A stretch of DNA of 64,000 bases from Salipiger profundus (GTDB lineage Bacteria > Pseudomonadota > Alphaproteobacteria > Rhodobacterales > Rhodobacteraceae): NCBI RefSeq assembly GCF_001969385.1, contig NZ_CP014796.1:2869501-2933500 (forward strand), given 5' to 3'. The notes beneath the pieces were generated by a model. That model saw nothing but the letters and a program-made list of their open reading frames with translations. It was not told the origin of the DNA and did not search any database. This document shows positions 51,645 to 60,838 of the stretch, piece by piece (positions within the stretch are counted from its first letter, which is position 1; every line of letters starts with the position of its first letter). The position numbers were made by a program, and so were the translations under genes.

Positions 51645-53497
51645 GTGACGTTCTCCCAGCGGTGGCAGCGGGTGACCCGGTCGGGGGCGGGATGCTCGGC
51701 GCGCGGGACCCGCTCGCGGCACTGGTCGGTCGCGAAGCCGCAGCGCGGCGCGAAGCGGCAGCCGGTCGGCATCTGGTGCGGCGAGGGCACGGCGCCGGGG
51801 ATCGCGGTCAGCCGCTCGGCGCCGCCCTCGGGCACCGAGGAGATCAGCGCGGCGGTGTAGGGGTGGCGCGGGCGCTCGAAGACCTCGGAGACCGGGCCTT
51901 CCTCGACGACCTCGCCCGCGTACATCACCGTCACGCGGTCGGCGATCTCGGCGACGACGGCAAGGTCGTGGGTCACGAAGATCAGGCCCATCTCGGGCTG
52001 GTCTTCCTTGAGCTGCGCGAAGAGCTGCAGGATCTGCGCCTGGATCGTCGGGTCGAGTGCCGTGGTGGGCTCGTCGGCGATCAGCAGCCGCGGACTGTTG
52101 GCCACTGCAACGGCGATCATCGCGCGCTGGCGCTGGCCGCCCGACAACTCGTGCGGATAGGCGCGGGCGCGGCGCTCGGGGTCGGGGATGCCGACGTGGC
52201 GGAGCAGGTCGACCACGCGGGCCTGCAGGGCCGTGCCGTCGAGCGCGTGATGCGCCTGGATCGCCTCGGCCACCTGTTCGCCGATGCGCAGCACCGGGTT
52301 GAGCGACGCTGCGGCGTCCTGGAACACCATCGACACCTCGTCGCCGCGAAGCGTCCGAATGCCTTCCTCGTCGAGCTTGGCAAGGTCGATGGCGCTGCCG
52401 TCGCGGCGGTGGAACATGGCGCTGCCGCCGGTGACCCGCAGCATGTCGGGCAGCAGGCCGGTCATCGCAAGGCCGGTGAGGGTCTTGCCCGAACCGGATT
52501 CCCCGACGAGCGCCACGGTCTCGCCCTGGCGCACGGTCAGCGAAACGCGGCGCACCAGCTCGAGGTCGTTGACCGCGATCGACATGTCGTCGATCTGCAG
52601 CAGCGGGGCGTCCGCCTCGGCCTGCGGTGCGGGGGCGGAGGCCTTTGCCTCCTTCGAGCGGGGCCGCAGCCAGAGCGCGCCGCCGGCGGTGACCGCCCGC
52701 GGATCGAGCGCCGACTGCAGCCGGTCGCAGAGCAGGTTGAAGGTCAGGATCGTCCCGGCCAGCGCCAGCGACGGCCAGACCAGCAGCAGCGGCGCGACCT
52801 CCATGGCCCCGCGCGCGGCGCGGATCATCAGGCCCCAGGACGGCGTGGGCGGCACGACGCCGAGACCGAGGAACGACAGCCCGCTCTCGATGACCATGGC
52901 CGAAGCCACGACCAGTGACATCTGTACCAGCAGCGGCGGCAGCACGTTGGGCAGGATCGTCCGCACCAGGATCTTGAGAGGGTGGGTGCCCATGGCGCGC
53001 TGCGCGGTGACGAAGTCGAGCCCGCGCACCTGCTGCGTCGCCGCATAGACCACGCGGGCGTAATTCGGCGTGTAGAGGATGGTGAGCGCGAGGATCAGCG
53101 GCCACGTGCCGGCGCCGAGGATGGTCACCACCAGTAGCGCCAGCAGAAGCGGCGGCAGGCACAGGATGATCTCGGCAGCGCGCACGGTGAACAGCTCGAC
53201 GACGCCACGGAAGTAGCCGCCGAGCAGCCCGAGCGTCGTGCCCGCGATGGCGGCGAAGATGGCCGAGCCCACCGCGATGAAGAGCGAAGCGCGACCGCCC
53301 CAGATGAGCCGCGAGAGCACATCGCGGCCGAACTCGTCCTGGCCGAGCCAGTGGGCGCCCGAGGGGCCGGCGAAGCGGTTGGGAATGTCCATGGCGCGCA
53401 CGTCCTGCAGCGGCAGGACCGGGGCGAGCACCACGGCGGCGACGATCAGCACGACGATGGCGCCGGGCAGGATCAGCTTGCGTGTCGACCGGCTCAT
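51641..53497 (-). CDS. Fused ABC permease-ATPase (DppC-DppD), module B
   Basis: This single 618-residue chain has a DppC-type permease at about residues 1-275 ([15 protein letters not shown], six helices, EAA loop [22 protein letters not shown]). An Ala/Pro-rich linker (about 280-298) leads to a complete DppD-type ATPase (Walker [10 protein letters not shown], signature LSGGQRQR, Walker [10 protein letters not shown]-loop VTHD, Cys-bearing tail). Module A encodes these two functions as separate genes. The fusion is in one uninterrupted frame. Walker A has Thr-Leu after the Lys instead of Ser-Thr, which still provides the magnesium-ligand hydroxyl. It works with the DppB, DppF and binding protein of the same operon. 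Confidence 0.9.
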   Translation of the reverse strand: MSRSTRKLILPGAIVVLIVAAVVLAPVLPLQDVRAMDIPNRFAGPSGAHWLGQDEFGRDVLSRLIWGGRASLFIAVGSAIFAAIAGTTLGLLGGYFRGVVELFTVRAAEIILCLPPLLLALLVVTILGAGTWPLILALTILYTPNYARVVYAATQQVRGLDFVTAQRAMGTHPLKILVRTILPNVLPPLLVQMSLVVASAMVIESGLSFLGLGVVPPTPSWGLMIRAARGAMEVAPLLLVWPSLALAGTILTFNLLCDRLQSALDPRAVTAGGALWLRPRSKEAKASAPAPQAEADAPLLQIDDMSIAVNDLELVRRVSLTVRQGETVALVGESGSGKTLTGLAMTGLLPDMLRVTGGSAMFHRRDGSAIDLAKLDEEGIRTLRGDEVSMVFQDAAASLNPVLRIGEQVAEAIQAHHALDGTALQARVVDLLRHVGIPDPERRARAYPHELSGGQRQRAMIAVAVANSPRLLIADEPTTALDPTIQAQILQLFAQLKEDQPEMGLIFVTHDLAVVAEIADRVTVMYAGEVVEEGPVSEVFERPRHPYTAALISSVPEGGAERLTAIPGAVPSPHQMPTGCRFAPRCGFATDQCRERVPRAEHPAPDRVTRCHRWENVT

Positions 53498-53498
53498 G

Positions 53499-54455
53499 TC
53501 AGCGCACCAGCGAAATGCGGGGATCGAGGATGGCGTTCACCACGTCGACCACGAGGTTGAGGAACACGAAGAGGATCGAGATCGTCATAACGATGCCCAC
53601 CACTTCGGGGTAGTCCCGCGCGTCGACGGCCGAGACGAGGTAGCCCGACAGACCGGGCCAGTTGAAGACGAATTCCACCAGGACGGTGCCTCCGATCAGG
53701 GTGCCCATCTCGAGGCCCAGCACGGTCAGCACCGGGATCAGCGCGTTGCGCACCACGTGGCGCCGCAGGATCGGCGTGCGCTTGAGCCCCTTGGCCCGGG
53801 CGGTGCGCACGTAATCGCGCTGGAGGACCTCGAGCACCGAGGCGCGGCTCATGCGGGTGATGACCGCGAGCAGCGTCAGCGCCACGGTGCAGGCGGGCAT
53901 CAGCAAGAGTTTGATGTGTTCGACGGGATCTTCCGAGAAGGGCACGAAGCCCCCGGCAGGCAGCCATTGCAGCTCCTGCGCGAAGATCAGGATCACCACC
54001 GAGCCGACCACGAACACCGGGGTCGAGAGCGCGGCGGAGGCGAAGAACGAGATCGTGGCGTCGGCCTTGCCGTCGGCGCGGATGGCGGCATAGGTGCCCA
54101 GGGGCACGCCGATGCCGGTCGCGATGATGGCGGCGGCGAGGATCACCTCGAGCGTGCGGGGCAGGCGCTGCGCGATCTGTTCGCTCACCGGCGCGCCGTC
54201 GCGGAACGACGCGCCGAGATCGCCGGTGAGGACACCGGCCATATGGTCGAGATACTGCTGCCAGATCGGATCGTTCAGACCCATCTGTTCGCGCAGTGCG
54301 GCGACAGCCGCCGGATCGGCCGCGACGTTCCCGGTGCTCAGCAACAACTCCGCCGGATCACCGGGGATGAGGTGCAGGAGCAGGAACACGACCGAGACGA
54401 CGACCCAGACAAGGAACAGGGCGACGAGGCTTCTGAAAGCGATATATCTCAACAT
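53499..54455 (-). CDS. Peptide-type ABC importer permease (DppB/OppB-like), module B
   Basis: A 318-residue six-helix permease with HLIPGDPAELLLS after the first helix, EAA-loop TARAKGLKRTPILRRHVVRN and the C-terminal VNAILDPRISLVR. It lies 20 bases after the binding-protein gene and 1 base before the fusion gene. Confidence 0.92.
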   Translation of the reverse strand: MLRYIAFRSLVALFLVWVVVSVVFLLLHLIPGDPAELLLSTGNVAADPAAVAALREQMGLNDPIWQQYLDHMAGVLTGDLGASFRDGAPVSEQIAQRLPRTLEVILAAAIIATGIGVPLGTYAAIRADGKADATISFFASAALSTPVFVVGSVVILIFAQELQWLPAGGFVPFSEDPVEHIKLLLMPACTVALTLLAVITRMSRASVLEVLQRDYVRTARAKGLKRTPILRRHVVRNALIPVLTVLGLEMGTLIGGTVLVEFVFNWPGLSGYLVSAVDARDYPEVVGIVMTISILFVFLNLVVDVVNAILDPRISLVR

Positions 54456-54475
54456 GGGTCTTGCTTGCGCCTAGC

Positions 54476-56008
54476 TCAGCCGAGCATCGCTTCTTCGAGC
54501 GTGAAGCCCGAGTAGAAGGTCAGCTGACCGGGCAGGTTGGAGAAACCGCTGACGTTGCCGGCAAGGCCGTAGCCCTGTTCACGCCAGCACAGGCCCATGA
54601 TCGGGGCTTCCTCGATGGCGACCTGCTCGAGTTCCTTGTAGATCGCCTTGCGCTCCTCGGTGTCGAAGCTGGCACGGCCCTTGGCGAAAAGCTCCGAGAT
54701 CTTCGGGGTCTCCATGCCGTAGCTGCGCGCGTAGCTGGGCGGCAGCGAGCCGTCGAGCACGTTGGACAGGCCGTCGGGGTCGTTGTTGTCGGCGGCGGTG
54801 CCCATCACGGCCAGATCGAAGGTGCCCTCGTTGCCCTTCTTCACGCGGGTCGACCATTCCGGCAGGTCGAGCGTGACGTTGACCCCGATCATCGACAGGT
54901 AGGCCTGGCAGACCTCGGCGGTCGACTGGTGCATCCCGTATTGCGCGGTCGACAGCATCGTGCAGTCGAAGCCGTCCGGGTAGCCAGCCTCGGCAAGCAG
55001 CGACTGCGCCTTCTCGGGGTCGTAGTTCCACGAGTTGGCAAGGTCGGCGTTGTAGAAGGCCGAGGCATCGGCGATCGGCAGGTGCTCGAGCGGCGCGCCG
55101 CGCTCGTAGAAGGCGGCGGCGGCGATGTCCTCGCGCTTGATGGCGTGACCGATGGCGCGGCGGACGAGCGGGTTGTCGAACGGCGGCTTTGTGGCGTTGA
55201 AGGTCAGGTACATGAACGGACCGAAGGTCGTGTCGAGCTGCAGGTCGTCGTTCTCGCCGACCTGTGCCATCGCCTGCCACGGCACGTATTCGACGATGTC
55301 GACGTCACCGGCTTCCAGCGCCGCCACGCGGAGGTTCTCGTCGGCGTAGACGATCGCGTCGATGCCGGCGACCTTGGGCAGGCCTTCCTTGTAGTAGTCG
55401 GGGTTGGCCTCGACCGAGATCGACACGCCGCGATCCATCGACACGAGCTTGAACGGACCCGCGCCCATCAGGCTGTCGCGCTCGGAGCCGGTCTTCATGA
55501 TCGACATGTTGTAGTGCGCGAACCAGCCCGGCAGCACCGCCTGCGGCTCGTCGGTCTTCATCACGACGGTCTTCTCGTCGGGCGTCTCGACCGAGGTGAT
55601 GGTGGAGAGCTGACCCTGCAGGTAGGCGGCAGAGTCGGGCTTCTGCGCCTCGGTCACTGTCCAGGCGACGTCTTCGGCGGTGACCGGGGTGCCGTCGTGC
55701 CACATGGCGTCACGCAGCTTGAAGGTCCAGGTGCCGTCGTCGGCCACGTCCCAGCTCTCGGCCAGTTCGCCCTGCATGACGCCGTCCTTGTCGTAGCTCA
55801 GCAGCCCGCGGTGGCACAGAAGCTTGATGGTGCCGGCAGCGGTGCCGTTCGAGGCCCAGACGTCCAGGCTCGGCGGATAGGCCGAAAGGCCGAAACGCAG
55901 GGTGCCGCCATTCTGGGCGAAGGCACCCTTGGTTCCGAGGAACGTCAGCGCACCCGCGGCCGCGCCGGAGGTGGCGAGAAAGCCGCGGCGGTTCATCTTG
56001 GTGGTCAT
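54476..56008 (-). CDS. ABC solute-binding protein, family 5, module B
   Basis: This 510-residue binding protein has a Tat-type leader (MNRRGFLATSGAAAGALTFL, cleavage near AFAQ) and family 5 marks (DAMWHDGTPVTAEDVAWTV, GAGPFKLVSM). Like the module A protein it should deliver a peptide-like or cyclic amide solute. AAGGAGA precedes the ATG at 56008. It lies 58 bases after hyuB, linking transport and hydrolysis in one unit. Confidence 0.9.
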   Translation of the reverse strand: MTTKMNRRGFLATSGAAAGALTFLGTKGAFAQNGGTLRFGLSAYPPSLDVWASNGTAAGTIKLLCHRGLLSYDKDGVMQGELAESWDVADDGTWTFKLRDAMWHDGTPVTAEDVAWTVTEAQKPDSAAYLQGQLSTITSVETPDEKTVVMKTDEPQAVLPGWFAHYNMSIMKTGSERDSLMGAGPFKLVSMDRGVSISVEANPDYYKEGLPKVAGIDAIVYADENLRVAALEAGDVDIVEYVPWQAMAQVGENDDLQLDTTFGPFMYLTFNATKPPFDNPLVRRAIGHAIKREDIAAAAFYERGAPLEHLPIADASAFYNADLANSWNYDPEKAQSLLAEAGYPDGFDCTMLSTAQYGMHQSTAEVCQAYLSMIGVNVTLDLPEWSTRVKKGNEGTFDLAVMGTAADNNDPDGLSNVLDGSLPPSYARSYGMETPKISELFAKGRASFDTEERKAIYKELEQVAIEEAPIMGLCWREQGYGLAGNVSGFSNLPGQLTFYSGFTLEEAMLG

Positions 56009-56066
56009 TTTTCAGTCTCCTTGTCGGTTGTGGCGGGCTCTTTTCGGCCCTTTTGATCAGGTATGT

Positions 56067-57677
56067 TCACTCGGCGGCGATCGACGTCGGCCGGTCGCTT
56101 TCGCTGCGCTCTTCGGGCGCGCCGTAGCCGCCGCCGCCGGGAGTGACGACTTCGAGCCATTCACCGGCCCGCAGGGTGCCGTAGCCGCGTTCGAAGGTGC
56201 CGCTCTCGGGGCTCGTCGCGAAGCTGCCGTTGCCGCCTTCGCCACCGCCCTGCAGGCCCCACGACCGGGACATGTTGCGCGACACGTCGACGTGCACCAT
56301 GCATTCCTCGGTGGCGCGGTAGACCCGGCGCAGGCCCATGCCGCCCCGGTGCCTGCCGGCGCCGCCCGAGCCGTCGACCAGCTCGTAACGCTCGAGGATC
56401 AGGGGGTATTCCCCCTCGAGCGCCTCGACCGGCAGGTTCGAGGTGTTGGTGGCGTGGACGTGGATGCCGTCGAGCCCGTCGGCGTTCGGACGGGCTCCGC
56501 CGCCGCCGCCGATGGTCTCGAGGTAGACCCAGTAGGTGCCGGCGTCCGGGCCGCTCTGGCGGGTGCCCGAGAACACCGCGACCGAGCAGGCCGAGTTGGT
56601 GCAGGCCGAGACCCGCTCCGGGACCGCCTGGGCGAGCGCGCCGAGGATCAGGTCGGCGACCCGCTGGCAGGTCTGCACCCGCCCGTTCACCGCGGCAGGA
56701 TGCTTGCAGTTGAGGATCGAGCCCTCGGGTGCGCGCACCGTCAGCGGCCGGGCAAGGCCGGCGTTGGGCAGCACGGTCGGGTCGATCACCGACTTGACGA
56801 TGTAGTAGACCGTGGCGAGCAGCGCGGTGCGGGTCATGTTGATCGGCGCGCGGATCTGCTCGGGCGCCTCGAAGTCGAGTGCCAGCTCGTCGCCGCTGAC
56901 CGTGACCGTGACCGCGAAGGGGATCGGCGTGTCGAAGTCGAGGTTGTCGAACACATCCTCGAAGCGCCAGGAACCGTCGGGCAGGGCGGCGATCCCGGCG
57001 CGCATCTTGCGCTCGGCGTAGTCGAGCAGCGCCTCGCCCGAGGCCAGCACCGTCTCGACCCCGTGCCGGGCGCAAAGCTCCTGGAATCGCTGCACGCCGA
57101 CGCGGTTCGCCGCCATCTGCGCGCGCAGGTCCGACAGCCGCTCGCGCGGGACCTGGCAGTTCAGCAGGATCAGCTCCTGCACGTCCTTCTGCAACTCGCC
57201 CGCCTTGTAGAGCCGGATCGGCGGGATGCGCAGCCCTTCCTGGTAGATGTGGGCATGGGCGCGGTCGACGAAATCCGAGTGGTGAGCGAGGTTCACCGTC
57301 CAGGCGACCAGTTCGTCCGCGACGAAGATCGGCTCGGCGAGCACGATGTCGGGCAGGTGGGTGCCGCCGCCGCGGTAGGCGTCGTTGCCGACGAAGACAT
57401 CGCCGGGGCGCAGGTCCTTCTCGTCGTGATCCCTGAGCAGCATCGGGATGAAGTCGAGGAAGCTGCCGAGGTGGATCGGGATGTGTTCGGCCTGGCAGAG
57501 GGTGCGGCCCTGCCGGTCGAACAGGGCCGTCGAACAGTCGCGGCGCTCCTTGATGTTGGTCGAGTAGGAGGCGCGCACGAGTGCCTCGCCGGTTTCCTCG
57601 ACGATCGAAGAGAGCGCCGCGCCGATGACCTCGACCGTGATCGGGTCGAGCGCGTGAGTGGTGGTCCGGGCGGTCAT
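56067..57677 (-). CDS. hyuB: Hydantoinase B/oxoprolinase subunit, module B
   Basis: This 536-residue HyuB subunit has DPITVEVIGAALSSI, RASYSTNIKERRDCSTALF, GNDAYRGGGTHLPD, HHSDFVDRAH and a Gly-rich end (VTPGGGGYGAPEERS). Its ATG overlaps the hyuA stop (ATGA at 57677-57674). It is shorter than the module A HyuB, and VDRAH replaces the VGGTVPGS segment there, which suggests a different substrate range (inference). Confidence 0.92.
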   Translation of the reverse strand: MTARTTTHALDPITVEVIGAALSSIVEETGEALVRASYSTNIKERRDCSTALFDRQGRTLCQAEHIPIHLGSFLDFIPMLLRDHDEKDLRPGDVFVGNDAYRGGGTHLPDIVLAEPIFVADELVAWTVNLAHHSDFVDRAHAHIYQEGLRIPPIRLYKAGELQKDVQELILLNCQVPRERLSDLRAQMAANRVGVQRFQELCARHGVETVLASGEALLDYAERKMRAGIAALPDGSWRFEDVFDNLDFDTPIPFAVTVTVSGDELALDFEAPEQIRAPINMTRTALLATVYYIVKSVIDPTVLPNAGLARPLTVRAPEGSILNCKHPAAVNGRVQTCQRVADLILGALAQAVPERVSACTNSACSVAVFSGTRQSGPDAGTYWVYLETIGGGGGARPNADGLDGIHVHATNTSNLPVEALEGEYPLILERYELVDGSGGAGRHRGGMGLRRVYRATEECMVHVDVSRNMSRSWGLQGGGEGGNGSFATSPESGTFERGYGTLRAGEWLEVVTPGGGGYGAPEERSESDRPTSIAAE

Positions 57678-59773
57678 CGGGAAAGCTCCAGAATAAGGTT
57701 GTCGATGGTGTCCACGCGGGCGGTCACGCCCGGCGGGATCAGCGTCGTGGTGTCCATCTGCTCGACGATGGCGGGCCCTTCGAAGACGTTGCCGGGCAGC
57801 AGCCGGTCGCGGGCGTAAAGCGTTGTCTCGGTGAAGGCGCCGGTCTCGGGATACCAGACGTCGCGCTTGCCGATGATCGCGGCCGAGGAATCGGCCTCGC
57901 CCAGCGGGCGCGCGGTCAGCTCTGCCTTCTTCACCAGCCCCATCGCCTCGGCGCGGAAGGTGACGCAGAGGATGCGTTCCTCGGGCACGGCGAAGCCGTA
58001 CATGCGCTCGTGCGCCTGCGTGAACCCCTGCTTGAGCGCGTCGAGCGTTTCGGCGGTCACGGGGCCGTCGGGCAGGGCGATGGACAGCTCGTAGTTCTGT
58101 CCGTCGTAGCGCATGTCGACGCGGCGGGTGAGCATCCGCTTGTCGGCGGGGATGGCCTCGTGCTCGAACCAGGCGCCGGCCTCGGCCTCGACCTTGGCCA
58201 TGGCGTCGGCGATGGTGTCGAGGTTGCCCGCCTCGAGCGGGGTGAGCTGCGTGGTCGAGAAATCGGCGCGCAGGTCGGTGAGCAGCAGCCCCATGGCGCA
58301 GAGGATGCCCGGGTTGCGCGGGATGATGACCGAGGACATCCCCAGTTCCTGCGCAAGCCGCACCGCGTGCAGGGGCCCCGCGCCGCCAAAGGCCATGAGC
58401 GCATAGTTGCGCGGATCGTGGCCGCGCTGGACCGAGATCACCCGGATCGCCTTGGCCATGTTGGCGGTCACCACCGAGATGATGCCCTGCGCCACGTCCA
58501 TGGTTTCCATGCCGAGCTTTTCCGCCATCTTGCCGATGGCCTCGACGGCGAGATCGCGGTGCACCTTCATGCGTCCGTCGAGGATCTCGACCGGGTTCAG
58601 CACCTGCAGCACGATGTTGGCATCGGTGACCGTGGGTTCGGTCGCACCGCGCCCGTAGCAGACCGGGCCGGGATCGGCGCCGGCGCTTTCGGGGCCGACC
58701 TTGAGCAGGCCGCCGCTGTCGATCTGCGCGATCGAGCCGCCGCCGGCGCCGACGGTGTGGATGTCGAGCATCGGCGCCTTGATCGGGTAGCCGTGCACGA
58801 TGCTCTCGTTGGTCTGGGTGGTCTCGCCGCCGGCCATCAGCGCCACGTCGGAGGAGGTGCCGCCCATGTCGAAGGTGATGATGTCGTCATAGCCCGAGGC
58901 CTGACCGATTGCCTGCGCCGCGACCACGCCGGTCGAGGGGCCCGACAGCACCGCGCGGACCGGCGTTTCCGCCGCGACCTCGAAGCGCACGACGCCGCCG
59001 TTGGACTGCGTCAGGTGCGGCGCGACGGGCAGGCCGAGGTCCTGCAGGCGCGGGGTGAGCCGCGAGATGTAGCGGTGCATGATCGGCCCGAGGTAGGCAT
59101 TGACCGTCGCGGTCGAGAGCCGTTCGAACTCGCGGAACTCCGGCGCGATCTCGTGGCTGGCACAGATGAAGGCGCCGGGCATCTCCTCTTCGACGATGCG
59201 GCGCGCGGCCTGCTCATGCACGGGGTTCACGAAGGCATAGAGGAAGCAGATGGCGACCGCTTCGACGCCGGCCTCCTTCATGGCGCGGGCGGCGGCGCGC
59301 ACCGCGTCCTCGTCGAGCGGGGTGTCGATCTCGCCGGTGCGCAGCATCCGCTCGGCCAGTTCGAAGCGCAGTTCGCGCGGGACCAGCGTCTGCGGCTTCT
59401 CGGCGAAGAGGTCGTAGAGGTCTGGGCGCTTCTGGCGGCCGATCTCGAGCAGGTCGCGGAAACCGCCTGTGGTGATGAGGCCGACGCGGGCGCCGCGATG
59501 GGTGATGAGCGCATTGGTCGCGACGGTGGTGCCGTGACCGAGATAGGCGATGGCGGCCGCGGGATCGGACCCGCCGCCTGCACGTTCGGTCATTCCTTCC
59601 TCGACACCCTGGGCGATCCCGCGCGACGGGTCGTCCGGGGTGGAGGAAACCTTCCAGACGGCGATCCGCCCGCTGGCTTCGTCGAACATGCAGACATCGG
59701 TGAAGGTGCCCCCGGAGTCGACGCCGACGCGCCAGGTGTTACCGGGCTCCACGCCCTGCGATCCGTCCATCAT
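57674..59773 (-). CDS. hyuA: Hydantoinase A/oxoprolinase ATPase subunit, module B
   Basis: This 699-residue HyuA has phosphate loop DSGGTFTDV (about residues 19-27), GHGTTVATN, DMGGTSSDVALM, GAGGGSIAQ and RYDGQNYEL. Acting with HyuB it uses ATP to open a cyclic imide or lactam ring. It heads the long minus-strand series that continues with the ABC importer, SDR and oxidase. A TGTATACA palindrome lies about 31 bases upstream of the start, between it and the divergent GntR gene. Confidence 0.92.
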   Translation of the reverse strand: MMDGSQGVEPGNTWRVGVDSGGTFTDVCMFDEASGRIAVWKVSSTPDDPSRGIAQGVEEGMTERAGGGSDPAAAIAYLGHGTTVATNALITHRGARVGLITTGGFRDLLEIGRQKRPDLYDLFAEKPQTLVPRELRFELAERMLRTGEIDTPLDEDAVRAAARAMKEAGVEAVAICFLYAFVNPVHEQAARRIVEEEMPGAFICASHEIAPEFREFERLSTATVNAYLGPIMHRYISRLTPRLQDLGLPVAPHLTQSNGGVVRFEVAAETPVRAVLSGPSTGVVAAQAIGQASGYDDIITFDMGGTSSDVALMAGGETTQTNESIVHGYPIKAPMLDIHTVGAGGGSIAQIDSGGLLKVGPESAGADPGPVCYGRGATEPTVTDANIVLQVLNPVEILDGRMKVHRDLAVEAIGKMAEKLGMETMDVAQGIISVVTANMAKAIRVISVQRGHDPRNYALMAFGGAGPLHAVRLAQELGMSSVIIPRNPGILCAMGLLLTDLRADFSTTQLTPLEAGNLDTIADAMAKVEAEAGAWFEHEAIPADKRMLTRRVDMRYDGQNYELSIALPDGPVTAETLDALKQGFTQAHERMYGFAVPEERILCVTFRAEAMGLVKKAELTARPLGEADSSAAIIGKRDVWYPETGAFTETTLYARDRLLPGNVFEGPAIVEQMDTTTLIPPGVTARVDTIDNLILELSR

Positions 59774-59803
59774 TCCAACCTTGTCCTTTCGGCGTGTACG
59801 TCA

Positions 59804-59811
59804 TGTATACA
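59804..59811. promoter_or_regulatory. Candidate FCD-GntR operator, module B
   Basis: The palindrome TGTATACA, within CATGTATACA, lies between hyuA (start 59773) and the divergent GntR gene (start 59890). The same 10-mer occurs in module A's control region at 21803-21812. Repression of hyuA by the neighbouring GntR protein is the simplest reading. Confidence 0.55.
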
Positions 59812-59889
59812 AGAAGAGAGATTCGATTCTGTCCAGCCCAGCTTACGGTCAGACTGGTCGATCTGAACGAAAATGTAAGGATTTGATGA

Positions 59890-60567
59890 ATGATCGGTCA
59901 TAAAATCGTTGGTTCGGGCGATCAGCGCGAAAGAAAAGTGCTGTCGGCGCGCGAACGGGCCTATGACGGGATCCGGGCGAGCATTCTCAAGGGGGCTTTC
60001 ACGCCGGGCGGTTTCATCGAAGAAGCCATGGCCTGCGAGCTGACCGGCGTGTCGCGCACGCCGGTGCGCGAGGCGCTGAACCGGCTGGCCGCCGAGGGGT
60101 ATCTCGAGCTGCACCCGCGGCGCGGTGCGATGGTGCTGCCGCTCTCTGCCGACGAATTGCGCGACCTGCACGAGGTCCGGCTCATGGTCGAGGTTCACGC
60201 GGCGCAGAAGATCTGTGCCGAGGCCCGGCCGCTGCCGCCGGAACTGACCGAACTGTGCGACCTGCACGAGGCGACCCCGGCGAGCGATCTTCTGGGCTGC
60301 GTCGAGATCAACCGCCTGTTTCACCAGGCGCTGGTCGCGGCGGCGGGAAACACGGTGCTGGTCAAGGTGTTCGACGGCCTGCAGGCGCCGCTGTCGCGGG
60401 TTGCGATGCTGTCGCTTCAGCAGGGGATCGGCAAGACCGACGTGATCGAGGAAGAACATCGCGAGATGATCGACGCGCTCGCGGCCCATGACGAGGCCCG
60501 CGCCGTCGCGATCATTCGCCGTCACCTCGACCTGATGCCGCGGCTGCTGTCGTCGCTGTCGGTCTGA
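59890..60567 (+). CDS. GntR-family regulator (FCD type), module B
   Basis: A 225-residue protein with winged-helix DNA-binding domain (FIEEAMACELTGVSRTPVRE) and FCD effector domain (CVEINRLFHQALV; EEEHREMIDAL; RRHLD). TAAGGA precedes the ATG. It is divergent from hyuA and probably controls the whole hyu-ABC-oxidase series. It resembles the module A regulator in layout and in the recognition helix core VSRTPVREAL, consistent with a shared operator core. Confidence 0.88.
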   Translation: MIGHKIVGSGDQRERKVLSARERAYDGIRASILKGAFTPGGFIEEAMACELTGVSRTPVREALNRLAAEGYLELHPRRGAMVLPLSADELRDLHEVRLMVEVHAAQKICAEARPLPPELTELCDLHEATPASDLLGCVEINRLFHQALVAAAGNTVLVKVFDGLQAPLSRVAMLSLQQGIGKTDVIEEEHREMIDALAAHDEARAVAIIRRHLDLMPRLLSSLSV

Positions 60568-60696
60568 GGCGGGGCGGCCTTCTGGCGTTGGCTGCGGGTG
60601 GCTGTGCATCGCGGCGGAGCATCCCTCGGCTGTGAGTGCGCATCGGTACGCGTGTCACAATTCTGAGACGCTTTCTCCGGGTCAGGTCCAATTCAA

Positions 60697-60734
60697 AGTT
60701 TTTTTGCCGTGACAGAAGTTTTTTATCCGTGCCA
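60697..60734. repeat. Imperfect 18-bp tandem direct repeat
   Basis: Two copies of an 18-base unit, AGTTTTTTTGCCGTGACA (60697-60714) and AGTTTTTTATCCGTGCCA (60717-60734), match at 15 of 18 positions with a 20-base period, about two helical turns. They lie between the GntR gene end and the SURF1 gene end. They could bind a regulator cooperatively or be a remnant; nothing else in the 270-base gap is recognisable. Confidence 0.45.
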
Positions 60735-60838
60735 CTGGTCCGCGCGGGGTGGCCCCGGGACCGCGGGCCGCAATCCTGCGTGATCCTTCGGTCGGAAAAC
60801 ATAAGACATACCAATGCCTTATTCGGCGTGGTTCCGGT

